Positions 23,871-35,125 of a stretch of DNA of 64,000 nt are shown here, in pieces. The first letter of the stretch is position 1; every line of letters starts with the position of its first letter. The notes under the pieces are model-generated. The model ran no database searches and had not been told where the DNA came from. It was given only the letters and a program-made list of their open reading frames with translations. A program made the position numbers and the translations under genes. This stretch comes from Pleurodeles waltl (taxonomy: Eukaryota > Chordata > Amphibia > Caudata > Salamandridae), in the NCBI RefSeq assembly GCF_031143425.1, contig NC_090445.1, positions 1,192,106,691-1,192,170,690 on the forward strand. The letters are read 5' to 3'.

Positions 23871-24379
23871 TGTTGGTAGTGCAGTTGTGCAGTGTGTGCT
23901 GAGTGAGATGTGTATATGTGCTTATGATGTAATAGTGCTAAATAAGTGTATTTGCCTGCTCTCGGTGTATGTGAAGATCTATTTTGTAGCAAAGCATTGC
24001 GGGTAGTATGGGGGGGTGTATAGTGCAGTAAGTAGGTGTGTCTGGTGTGCGTATGTGTGCCAGGTGTGGGATATTCAAACTGTTCATTGTGGTGTTGTGT
24101 TCTGACAGTAGTGGGTTCTGAGCGCAGTAGTTTGCACCGCCAATGATTTTCTGCCATGAAAGAACTACTGTGGTGATTTGTGGGTCATAATATGGTGGCT
24201 GGAACTGTCATCTCTTTCCCGCCCGTCTCCTTGCAGTGTCGGATTTGTGCCTGTATTTTGGCGGTCTTCACGGTGTGTCGTCATACGGTGGTCGTCTTAC
24301 CGCCAGCATGGGGGTCTTTTGGCAGCTGTCACCACATCAGTCTTCCGAAAAGACTGCCAAAATTGTAATGAGGCCCTAA

Positions 24380-27102
24380 GTGTCTTTTCGCCTGTTCTAT
24401 AACTCTGACAATCCTTGATTAATGAACATTAAAAAAATCTAAGTAGCACAATAATACCATCTGTGTCGTTTGACAGTATAATGGCTCAATTGGAACCATT
24501 TCAAACAGCCCACTCAACAAGTGGCACAACACGAAGGCCCGCTTCCTCTAATTTGCTGTTAATTTTTTAACAATATGACCCGTACCATTTTAATATATCT
24601 CTGCAGGCACCAACTCCTCATTGACAATCATTCCCCTTGCAATAACTGGAAATTCAGTATTCACTGAAGCATCAGCAATGTTTTGGTGAGTTAACGTCTT
24701 CACATACATCTTGTTTGATGATGATGACCAGAAATTATCAAGTTGCACAGGTATACGTGTTGAATTTTTGATGCAGGCAAGGTCAATTATTCCACTTGTA
24801 GACATTCGTCTGATTCTCTCACATTTGTTGACAGATAGTTCAAGATAACTTGCAGTTGTTGCAAAGGTGCACACTGACTATGATATCTGTAGAACAGTCT
24901 GAATGACCTCTCCGAAGTTTTGCATGGATGAAATCTTGACCATTCACAATTGTGATATATAGTCCACAACAACAGCAGTTTTAAATGAGGACACCTTTTC
25001 GAATTGAAATGCTTCAGGTGAAAGTTTTTTTTCCAGCTCTTGTATGAGTTGGTGCTCCACTGATTTGGTTGCAGCATCTCCATCAAATAATGTGTTTGTT
25101 GGAAGAAGATAATGCGACAGAATGTCCTTGAATAATTCACCCCTTTCATTTCCCTCATCCATCTCTCTATGTGCTTGTAAAAGTTGTTTTTCTGTAACCT
25201 GTTTTGTAGTGGCTGGTTGCACAAAACTCTTACTATGGCAGTTAAAGCGTGGAAGTTTAGCTTGATGGATTATGTCAAACAGTTTTTTCTCTTTCAATAC
25301 ATATCTCTCCTGCTTGAGTTCTGCGTACAGTTTCAATCCATGTTCCAGCACATGTAGTAGATGTGTCTTTATATCATTATCCACAAATTGATTGGTGACA
25401 AAGTTGTGTAGTCGCACAGGCTTAGTCATTTCAAAGGGGTTTCCTTGCTGCTGCATGAAATTAAGAACGCTGTCAACATGTTTATTAAATGTTCTCCTCT
25501 CTTTCACACAGGTTCGTGGTGATGAACATTGGTCCATTAATTTTGAATTTGTCATCTCTCTGAAAACATTGCAAATAGAAAGTACTTCATGATAAACTAG
25601 CTTCCAATGAGCAACATACTCAACGACAATTCTCATGGAGCTTTTCTGTGATCTCTGGATCGTCCTTTCCAGTTTCATATCTGGAGCCACAGCATTGAAC
25701 CTTCCCTCTGTGTCTTTCACCACAAAATGTCTTTGGATGAATTTTCTGTAGAGTATGGTTTTTCCACCTCTAGCTTCTCCACTCTTTCCAAATGTCAGGA
25801 CCCATATCTCAGGCAGTTTATGCAGTAGAATTTGTGAAACATAGTAATCAGTGATTCCGGTCTTCACATGCAGCTCCCAATCACCTTCCCAATCTGCATG
25901 TACCAAGTTTTTCACTAGAGTTATCGTATTTAAAACATTGCCCCAGTACTTGCAAAGTTCTGAGTTTTCTTTAAAAAAATTGACAAACCCTACAAACATG
26001 GTTTTCAGGTTTCCTGATTTTGAACTGAGTGCACTGAACATTGCCTGGCTTTGTGTTTCTTTTGAATGAAATGCACCCTGTGCCTTGTTCACTTCTGAGA
26101 TAAGATATGCAAAACCTAATTTGTCATTCTTGTCCCAGAAAGCATTCCAGCGCAATGTTTCTATAGCCTCTGATATGATGAGCATACCTTCTAATGAACA
26201 AGCATAATAAGTTCCACTCAATACTGTATGGACAGTTTTGCTTCCAAAGAGTTTAACCTCAGTTAGTGCAGCGCCTATGCCACATCCACTGAGATAATGT
26301 CCTGCACACAGCAACACAACTTTTGCTATGTGGAAAATGCACATCAATGAATAAAGATCATCGAATTATACTGGATTGCTCATAAAAATGTCAGCTACAA
26401 TACGGAAAACACCTTCATTGCAGAAAAGTGTCAGGATAGACTGGTCTTCAAGATGACCACGCACATTCTGGACATTTTTAGAGCTGTGTATACTGTTACA
26501 TAGTTTGTGACCGGAGATGGTATGACTGGTAAAAACCTAACCTTCTTCACCGGGACAGCATTCTAGGAGATCAGAGCACGAATTCCAGCCCATGGAGGAA
26601 CTGGCTTTTTTCATCCTCCAGGCCACACAAAATAAGCGATATGATAAATTCAGTTAAATAAGCTTTGCAGAATGCAGCATCAGGTAGAAGAAAATCCATG
26701 TCCTCAGCCACGTTGAAACTTTCTGATAGACTGGGACGTGTTGATTGCTTGTAGTGATTTTGCACACGTTGGCAAGGCAGTTGGATTATAAATTTGCAGC
26801 TTTGTTTGTTTATACCTAAAGCTGACACAGCTTGTTTTCATAGCAGCAGCTACTTCATTGATAGAGTCTTGAAAAAGGACCGTGGCAGTATCATGTGTGC
26901 TGGCTATTCCAGTGAAAGAAGAGCTCTCTACAAAACCAAAATTATCAAGAGCAGCAATTGTAAATACTTTCCTGGTAAAGTGACTTGGAAGTGATGTGCT
27001 GTCGGATTTACAAGATTTTACAGCATGAGCTGCTAACAAGTCCCTTCCCCTAACTATGTCATTATAACTTGTTGATACACCAATCCTATTCACTGAAGTG
27101 AT
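24380..27102 (-). pseudogene. Middle part of the large transposase-like gene (includes a 467-codon open frame)
   Basis: The minus strand carries blocks in order: ITSVNRIGVSTSYN, then VFTIAALDNFGF followed by a STHDTATVLFQ segment (27102-26700), then an open frame of 467 codons (26347-24944) with LPEIWVLTFG, DTEGRFNAVAPDMKLE and KLSPEAFQFEKV. A last block near 24487-24428 reads AIILSNDTDGIIVLL. I recall the same block order (a DN motif with STH, a central helical region, a C-terminal SNDTD box) from a family of uncharacterised proteins repeated in frog and fish genomes. The SNDTD box resembles the acidic motif of XPG/FEN-type nucleases. Frameshifts separate the blocks. The piece is cut by Harbinger A at 24376, and at 27102 a MITE interrupts it. 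Confidence 0.7.
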
Positions 27103-27105
27103 TAG

Positions 27106-27802
27106 GGGCCAGATGTAGGTAGCCGTTTGCATGGTGAAACTGCGAAAATCGCAGTTTGCGCCATTCAAACAGCCTAACGTGATGCTCATTCACAAATTGC
27201 GAGTCGGTACCGACTCGCAATTTGTGAATGCGACTCGCAAATAGGAAGGGGTGTTCCCTTCCTATTTGCGACTTGCATCGCAATTCAGAATTGCTTTGTG
27301 ACCGCGAATGCGGTCGCAAAGCAACTCGCAGTTCCCACCAGTGTCACACTGGTGGCAACTCATTCGCAAAAAGGAAGGGGTCCCCATGTTGCCCTGAATG
27401 TTTTTTCAGAGCAGGCAGTGGTACAATGGACCACTGCCTACACTGAAAAAAAGAAACCAAATGGTTTTGGTATTTTTTTCATTTTGCAACTCGTTTTCCT
27501 TTAAGGAAAACGGGCTGCAAAATGAAAAATAAAAAAACTGCTTTATTGAAAAAGCAGTCACAGACATGGAGGTCTGCTTACTTCAGCAGGCTACCATCCC
27601 TGTGAGTGCAGGGACTCGCTATGGGGTCGCAAAATGCGACCCACCTCATGAATATTGATGAGGTGGGTCTTTGCGACCCCATAGCGAGTCACAGACGGTG
27701 TCTGAGACACCGTTCTGCATCCGAGATTGGGACTCGGAAATTGCGAGTCGGACAGACTCGCAATTTCCGAGTCGCAATCTCGGAGTTTACTACATGTGGC
27801 CC
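27106..27802. mobile_element. Foldback MITE, GGGCCAGATGTAG TIRs, TSD TAG
   Basis: The left end GGGCCAGATGTAG is mirrored by CTACATGTGGCCC at the right end. TAG flanks both sides (27103-27105 and 27803-27805). The interior is built of nested inverted repeats. Examples are CTCGCAATTTGTGAATGC-type palindromes, AATAGGAAGGGGTGTTCCCTTCCTATT, ACCAGTGTCACACTGGT, GGGGTCGCAAAATGCGACC with a distant second arm, and GACTCGGAAATTGCGAGTC with its own second arm. It has no gene. Removing the element with one TAG copy joins the surrounding transposase-like gene in frame (KSRDL to ITSVNRIG), which confirms both boundaries. Confidence 0.85.
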
Positions 27803-27805
27803 TAG

Positions 27806-28134
27806 GTCTCTACTTTTGCACTTGTCATAGATTGTGTGGGCAGTCATCATGTGTAGCAGAATTTTCTTTTTGCTGTGATGCAATTCATTAAACATGATTT
27901 GGAAAAGACAGTGCATTTGCACAGCATCAGCCTCTTAGTTCATGGGATTGCTTTCCACTTCTTTGCTTATATCTTCAAAGCCATCATTATGGTTGTCGGC
28001 TTCTGTTTCAAACTCAAGAACTTTAGTTTGTAACAGTTATATTAAACAATGACGTAAAAATGTTAAGACAACATCAGGCATTCTTGTTGACTCCCATGAA
28101 TTGAGGAGCTCAGAGGCATCACAACATTTGTTAT
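27806..28134 (-). pseudogene. Middle part of the large transposase-like gene, upstream of the MITE
   Basis: The minus strand gives NNKCCDASELLNSW, an acidic stretch (EFETEADNHNDGFEDIS) and FNELHHSKKKILLHMMTAHT followed by IYDKCKSRDL. It continues directly into the piece on the other side of the MITE. A stop and a frame change interrupt it. At 28134 it meets the TAA duplication and left end of Harbinger B. The N-terminal part of the gene is on the far side of that element. Confidence 0.65.
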
Positions 28135-28703
28135 TAATGCCCTCATTATGACATTGGCGGTAAATGCCGCTTATTGCCACGGTGATGGCGCCAACATACC
28201 GCTATGGTGGTAAATACCTGTTCGCCATATTATGACACACACACCAATCCAACAGAATACAGCCACATACACAAATCTGCCAGCCCAAAGGTCAGTGCTA
28301 AAGTGGCGGTACCAAGACCCATGCCGTTACGCCAACAAAACAACGGCCATCACATTATGACCCACGAATCACCACGGAGACATTCAACGCCGGCAGACCA
28401 TTGGCAGTACAAACCACCGCGCTCAGACTGGACACCCACATACAAAACAGGACTACATTGGCCAATACTAAAAAACACACACTTGACATTCATACACACA
28501 CCACACCCACACCTCTTTAAAACACACACCCACATTACCCACAACCCTTTACGAATACAAATCATTGCCACAGACTGACACCAACACCACTGCCACAACT
28601 AGACACACACCACTTACACCCATACATCCCTCACGTACCCCACATCACACACCTCACCACATTACACAACACACTCTCACCAACACACACCACACAACAC
28701 CCA

Positions 28704-30198
28704 TGTCCCCACAAAGGGATCTCCATTTCACAGATGAGGAGTTAAGGGTCCTGGTGGAGGAAATTGACAGGGTACAGCCACAGCTGTTTGGAGCACAGGT
28801 ACAGCAGATATCTATTGCAAGGAAGATGCCGCTATGGCGGAGAATCGTGGATAGGGTGAACACCATGGGATAGCCCCCAAGAACAAGGGACGACATCAGG
28901 AAGAGGTGGAACGACCTACGGTGGAAGGTACATTCCATAGCACCAAGGCACAGCTCACAACATGGAAGGAGCAAGTCTTGGTAATACTGCATCCTAAGGG
29001 ACTCACTGGCGTAGTCGGGGAACTGGACACTGGTAAGTCAACAATTACCACTTTTCATCTCCCATACCTTAATGCTATCTCACACCCTCACCCTCACTCC
29101 CATCACTCCACTCCATCCCACATACTGCACCTATACATCTGATTAACCCCAATACCAAGCCCTGCATGCTATACCAATGCATGGACAGCCCACCCAGCCC
29201 TGCATGGACACCCATCACCAAAGCATGCACAGCATAGGGAAACTAACAATCCCACAATACATCACCATTCACAAGCAAAAGGTGGCAGGGCAAGACCAAC
29301 AATGGAGGGGAAGCCAGGGATGTACGATATGTCACACACATAAAGCATAATACCTCACTTACATGCACACAGGTTCCCCAGCCAATGTCAGCGGAGAGGA
29401 GGTGCCACGACTATCTAGTCCCCCAACAGAAGATGCCCCCAGTGATGAAAGTAACTCTGGATTTCTGGATCTGGATGACCTACCTGGCCCATCAGGGACC
29501 AGTAGAAAGCCAGTCACACAAGCCCACTCACCATCCACCACAGAGCATCCCCCTTCAGTATCCAACACCACAGCAACAACCCAGCATACCCACACCTCTG
29601 TCCCAGGACATGTCAATCAACAGTGTGCCCACCTGTACAGGAACCCCAGACAACATTTCATACCCAAGACAATCAGGGTCAGTGGCAGTGGGCACACCGT
29701 TCAGGGGGCAGAGGCACAGGCCAACAGGGACACTGGGAGGCCTGCTGTGCGCTGGGGGAGGACAGGACCAGGGAACGGACTCTCCAGGAGGCACTCTGTG
29801 AAATCCTGGGAGCCTACCAACATTCCCAGGACACGATGGGCCAGATCCTTGACAATGTGCAGGAGAACAGGCGGTTGCAGGAGGGACAGTATCAGGGGAT
29901 CAGGGAGGACTTGCAGGCCATTAATACCACCCTGATCTCCATAGCAGGGGTGATGGCAGACATGGTCAACATCATGATGGAGGCAACAGCACACCAGAGG
30001 GCCCCTACTGCTAGCCAGTCCATTGACCAGCTCTACACTTCCACTGCAGCTAGTGGACAGGAAGCCCCGCCACAGGACCCACAGCCTCCAGCACCCCTCC
30101 CCTTGCAGAAGGTGAACCACCCGCAAACGTTCCCTGCGACCCAGACAGAAGCCAGAGACACTTGCCAAGACCCCTGTCAGGAAATTAGACTCTCCTGA
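28704..30198 (+). pseudogene. First Myb/SANT-like gene of Harbinger B, two exons
   Basis: ATG at 28704 starts MSPQRDLHFTDEELRVLVEE, then VQPQLFGAQVQQISIARKMP, LWRRIVDRVNTMG and a premature TAG. The frame continues as RDDIRKRWNDLRWKV, the third helix of a trihelix/SANT DNA-binding domain. The exon ends at 29032 with a GTAAGT donor. Exon 2 starts at 29373 after an ACACAG acceptor with an acidic, proline-rich linker (LDLDDLPGPSG). After a frameshift near 29790 it gives a coiled-coil-like tail (QDTMGQILDNVQENRRLQ) ending at 30198. An AATAAA follows at about 30373. In the family this protein pairs with the transposase and binds element ends. One stop and one frameshift make it a recent-looking pseudogene. 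Confidence 0.8.
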
Positions 30199-30699
30199 TT
30201 GTCCCGTCTGGTGTCCCACTCAGTCACCTTGTCCACTTTTAACTGCTGTTGCTCCCCTTCCTATGGCCCATTGGACACTGAACCTGTGCCACAAACAGAC
30301 TGGAACAATACCCTGGACTTTCCTCCATCATCACCCCATTCCATTGCACTTTTCCCTCAATTTCTTAGCACTACAATAAACACCCTTGAACACAACTTGA
30401 CTATTAGTATTTTCTGTATTAAAAATGTGTATTTATGCAAACAGTCACATCTAGTGCAAATGAACTGCACAATGTGGGAGCATAGAAATAATGACCTGTA
30501 GCTGGCTGAAGTCAGCACATCAGTACACAGATGTTATATCACCAACATCTGTAAAATGACAAACCATAGGTGACAGTAAGTTGAGATGCAAAGGAAGTTA
30601 ATCCCATCATGCTACAGCCTCACAGAATACAGCAATAGTCACATAAATGTGCAGTTGCACTGTCTCACCTGTAAGTCATTGGAAGTACTGACAGACAAC

Positions 30700-31700
30700 T
30701 GATGTTCTCAGCCTCTCCATCCTCACTGTCTTCAGGGTCTACAGCTGCCACAGGGGCATTTCCAATCTTCTCCTCCTCCTGCAGAAAAGGTACATGGCGT
30801 CTGAGGGCCAGGTTGTGCAACATGCAGCACACGTGCGCTATCTGGCAGACCTTCTCGTGTGAGTAGCACAGGGATCCACCTGTCAGATGGAGGCATTTGA
30901 ACCTGGCCTTCAGAAGGTCCTTTCAATGATCCATCTGGTTCGACCATGTGCCTCATTATAACGTTCCTCAGCCCCTGTCCTGGTATTCCTCACAGGGGTT
31001 AGCAGCCACAATAGGTTTGGGTAGCCAGAGTCACCTGCAAGCATTGAGGGAGTACATTAGCCTCACGCAATCCTGTGGGGTTAACACCAGAAGGCATACA
31101 CTAACATACAGTGGGTGGGGACCACGGCTCACCTATTAGCCACACCCTGTGCCTCTGTAGTTGGGCCATCACTTTTGGGATGCTGCTATTCCTCAGAACA
31201 AAGGCATCATGCACTGACCCAGGATTACTTAGCATTGATGGGGAGATGTATTGGTCCGCCAGGGACACCATCTGCACATTCAGTGAGTGGAAACTCTTAC
31301 AATTCCTGAACGCCTGTTCATTGTGGTGGGGGGGGGGACAAATGCAATATGTGTACCGTCAATCTCTCTAATAATATTGGGTATATGTCCCATTGCATAG
31401 AATCTGACCTTCACAGTGGCCAATCCTTCCACCTGGGGGAAAGAAATGAAGCTGCACATGTGTTTTACCAGGGAAACAAACCTCTTCCCAGCACAACTGA
31501 GAACATTGGCTGTGACATTCCTGCTGCCAAGCCCACTGTCATTTGGAAGGAACCAGTTGCCAAGAAATGGAGCACTGATAGCACTTGCACAAGAGGGGGG
31601 ATCCCAGTTGGATGACGGATAGATGAGATCAGGTTTGGCTCAAATTTGACACACAGCTCTGTGATTGTGGCCCTGTCCAGTCTATAGGTGAGGATAATGT
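30700..31700 (-). pseudogene. Harbinger B transposase, catalytic and C-terminal part
   Basis: On the minus strand, after the LTR break the frame reads HIILTYRLDRATITELCVKF, later YAMGHIPNIIREIDGTHIAF (first catalytic D), then DAFVLRNSSIPKVMAQLQ. An intron follows (31132-31035, GTGAGC...GCAG). Exon 2 gives [16 protein letters not shown], then WIIERTF (catalytic E) and, after a frameshift, VCCMLHNLALRRHVPFL. The second catalytic D region (PGSVHD) is readable around the DAFVLRNS block. Several frameshifts and stops are present. The 5' part lies at 34614-34690 beyond the LTR. Confidence 0.8.
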
Positions 31701-31705
31701 GCCTG
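31701..31705. repeat. Left target-site duplication GCCTG of the solo LTR
   Basis: GCCTG immediately precedes the LTR start TGTAGGA and is repeated at 34609-34613 after its last base. Confidence 0.85.
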
Positions 31706-34608
31706 TGTAGGAAAGTGCCATCTTTCTTGGCATGTTACCCCCATTTTTACCTGCTTGTCAGTATGTTTTTGCCTGTCTCTCTGGGATCCTGCTGATCAAG
31801 ACCCCAGTGCTCATAGTTTATAGCCTAATGTGTGTGTTGTGTATAGTGCTTAACTCTGTCACTGAGGCTCTTCTAACCAGAACCTCAGTGCCTATGCTCT
31901 CTCTGCTTTTAAGTTGGTCACTCTAGGCTAGTGACTTCATATCCCAATTTCAATTGGCACACTGAACCCCTATTATAAGTCCCTAGTATGGTACCTAGGT
32001 ACCCGGGGCATTGGGGTTCCAGGAGATCCTTATGGGCTGCAGCATTTCTTTTGCCACCTATAAGGAGCTCAGACAAACCCTTCCACAGGCTTGCCATTGC
32101 AGCCTGTGTGAAATAGTGCACACACTATTTCACATCCATTTTCACTGCACTTAAGTAACTTATAAGTCACCTATATGTCTAACCTTTATTTAATGAAGGA
32201 TAGGTGCAAAGGTACTAGAAGTGAGGGCACCCTTGCACTAGCAAAGGTGCCCCCACATAGTTCAGGGCCAATTCCCGGGACTTTGTGAGTGCGGGGACGC
32301 CGTTACACGCATGCACTACATATAGGTCAATACCTATATGTTGCTGCACAATGGTAACTCCGAATATGGCCATGAAAGGTGTCTAAGATCATGGTATTGC
32401 CCCCATTCCAAATGTGGAATTGGGGAGCCAATTCCATGCATCCTGGGGGCTCCACTATGGACACCTGGTATTGCCAAACCAGCTCTCTGAGGCTTTCAAT
32501 GCAGCTACAGCTGCTGCCACCTCACAGAGAGGGTTCTGCCCTCCTGGGTTCTGAGCAGCTCAGTCCCAGGAAGGCAGAACAAAGCATTTCCTTTGGGAGG
32601 AGGGTGTTACACCCTCTCCCTTTGGAAATAGGTGTAACAGGCTGGGGAGGGGTAGCCTCCCCCAGCCTCTGGAAATGCTTTGAAGGACACAGATGGGGCC
32701 CTCCTTCCATAAGACAGTCTACACCGGTTCAAGGACCCCCAGTCCCAGCTCTGGCACAAAAATGGACAAAGGAAAGGGGAGTGACCACTCCCCTGTCCAT
32801 CACAACCCCAGGGGAGGTGCCCAGAGCTCCTCCAGTGTCTCCCAGACTTCAGCCATCTTGTTTTCCAAGGTGTGGGGATACTCTAAAGGCCTCTGAGTGG
32901 CCAGTGCCAACAGGTAACGTCAGAGACCCCTCCTGATAGGTCCATACCAGTGAGGTAGCCAATCCCCCTCTCAGGGCTATTTAGGGTCTCTCCTGTGGGT
33001 TTCTCTTCAGATTCTACCTGCAGGTTTCCAGAAGGAATCCTCTGCAACTACTACTTCATCCTCTGACCTCGGATCGACTGCAGACTGCTCCAGGAACCGC
33101 TGTAACAGCAACAAATTATCCAGAAGGGATGCTTTTCCTCTGCAACTTCAGCTCCAGCCAGCAACTGCAACAGTTTCCATGGTGTGCGCGATCTGGGGAC
33201 TCCCTGTCTTCACCCTACCCCAGAAAGACCGAAGAAATGTCCTGTGGAGTGATGGAGTCATTTCCTTGGAACACAGGTGGTGGACCCCTTCGAAACAGAC
33301 TGTCCTAAGGTCCTGCTGTTCCAATTTGGAGAAGGTAAGAGCTTGCCTTCCCTGAGAGCGACAGTACCCCTGTACACCGGGTCTTCTTCACCTCCTGAGG
33401 CCTCTGTGCACTAATTGCAAAATTCCTTCATGCACAGCCTGGCCCAGGTTGGTCCCCAGCACTCTCTCCTGCGATGCTCAACTAGCTGAGTTATCCTCCA
33501 GCGGTGTGGGACTCTCCTTTATAGTGCTGCACCAACTGCATTTTGCACCCCCTTTGTCCCTGTGTCCTGGGACTCCTGTGAGTGCTGTCTGGTCGACTGA
33601 GGGCTCTCTGAAGTGCTGAGAGCCCCCTCTTCCTCCTCACATGGGGTTGAGGCCCCCAGGTCCTTCCTGGGTCCAGACAGCACCACTTTGATGCAAAACG
33701 TGAATTTGTCGGAACCAAGGCTTGCTGGACGAATCCAGCACCAAAACTCGCCTGCATCCAACTTCTCTTTGTGGGACATCCATTGCATCATGCAGGAACG
33801 TGGTGGCATCTTTCTGGGGTGCATTTCTGCAGTCTTCGTCCAACTGGGGACTCTTCTTTTGTACCCTCTTCTGGGTTGGCAGGGGATCCGGTCCTTCCTG
33901 GAACTTTTTTTAACTTCTGGACTTGGTCTCCTTCCTTTGCAGGTCTTCAGGTCCAGGAATCCACCATTTGTTGTTTGCAGTCTTGCTTGGCTCTTGCAAT
34001 AACTCTAATCATGACTTGTAGTGTGTACGAAGGAAACTTGCAGTACTTTACTCCTACTTTCCTGGGCTCTGGGGTAGGGTAATTTACTTACCTTTACTGT
34101 ATTCCTACCCTCCCAGCGATTCTCTACACACTACACTTGTGTAGAGGGGAATTTGTGATTCGCATTCCACTTTCTTAGTATATGGTTTGTGTTGCCCCTA
34201 GACCTATTTTCTCCCATTGCATTCTATAGCATTTCCTATTGTTTGCACTATCCTATGTCTAATTACTTACCTTATTTTGGTGTCTAGTGTGTATATTGTG
34301 TATAATACTTACCTACAGAAGGAGTATTGCCTCTAAGATATTTTGGCCTTGTGTCACCCAAATAAACTACCTTTATTTTTGGTAACACTGAGTATTGTCT
34401 TTACTTGTGTATAAGTAATGTGTAACTATAAGTGGTATTGCAGGAGCTTTGCATGTCTCCTAGTTCAGCCTAAGCTGCTCTGCTAAAGCTACCCCTATCA
34501 GTCTACACTGCTAGAACACTACTACATTTCACTAATAAGGGATAACTGGACCTGGTGGAAGGTGTGAGTACCTAAGGTACCCACTACAAACCAGGCCAGC
34601 CTCCTACA
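31706..34608 (+). mobile_element. Solo LTR, 2.9 kb, TGTAGGA...TCCTACA, TSD GCCTG
   Basis: The segment begins TGTAGGAAAG and ends GCCTCCTACA, giving a 7-bp terminal inverted repeat with TG...CA ends. A 5-bp duplication GCCTG flanks it, the hallmark of LTR-retrotransposon integration. A polyadenylation signal AATAAA lies at 34361, about 250 bases before the 3' end. No gag or pol is present, so this is a solo LTR or a non-autonomous element. Removing it with one GCCTG joins the Harbinger transposase in frame (ATLEDR to HIILTYRLD). I recognise this LTR as very common in newt genomes. Open frames inside are not credible genes. Confidence 0.88.
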
Positions 34609-34613
34609 GCCTG

Positions 34614-35125
34614 TCCTCCAGTGTGGCTGAGTCCACCAGGGATCCGTACACACCTCCTATTCATCCGCATTGGTAGGTATCTAAGGGACAAAAGAGTGAA
34701 TAGGCTGTCACAATTGGAACAATGGAAGCACAACTGCAGTCTACTTGGTGCACTGATGTAATGGGACAGTGTTAATGGCAAGGAATGTGCCAGTCTAATC
34801 TGTGACACAGTTAATGTCGATATGACTGCCCCCTCCGAAATGGCGACCACCTGTCCTGTATGTAGGGACAGGTAGAAGTGAGGTAATTCCTCCGATGTTA
34901 GGCGCCGGGGCAGAAGGCGGTCTTGCACCGCCGTGCAATTCCTCATTGGATAATATGGGGCTCTATGGAGTACAGTGGCCAATGGGGATCTGCGCCGGCG
35001 GTGATGGTGTACAACACCGCGGACGTGAATGCCATTTTCTATCTAATTCCTCACTTGTTTCCTGCCCTTCAACAGGAGAACACCTACACTGCATGTGCTG
35101 CTGTGACCTGTGTCTGGAACCTACC
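34614..35125 (-). pseudogene. 5' part of Harbinger B transposase and shared upstream region
   Basis: The minus strand right of the LTR reads GSLVDSATLEDR, the N-terminal segment that continues at 31700. A stop codon lies a few codons further upstream, and I see no intact ATG. The rest, up to 35125, is the intergenic region between the divergent transposase and second Myb-like gene. It contains short CG-rich inverted segments (GCGCCGG...) near 34900-35000. Confidence 0.65.

Larger units (their letters stand above)
17263..24376 (-). mobile_element. Harbinger element A (degenerate, left end not found)
   Basis: The right end reads GACTGCCAAAATTGTAATGAGGCCC, whose reverse complement matches the GGGCCTCATTA...TTGGC ends of newt Harbinger elements. 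A TAA follows at 24377-24379, consistent with the 3-bp TWA-type duplication of this superfamily. Inside, reading from the right end, are a minus-strand Myb-like gene (23720-21990), an opposing HARBI1-type transposase (20007-21068) and a second minus-strand Myb-like gene (about 19240-18560). This is the same three-gene order as element B but inverted in the window. The left boundary is arbitrary; I set it at the hammerhead repeat. Confidence 0.6.

Noticed and set aside
28560..28700. CA-rich tract as a possible promoter
   Set aside because: It is a simple CA-rich sequence; no TATA or initiator motif is clear enough to call.
31706..34608. Several 100-185-codon open frames inside the LTR
   Set aside because: They lie in an LTR with TG...CA ends and target duplications, and none resembles gag, pol or env.
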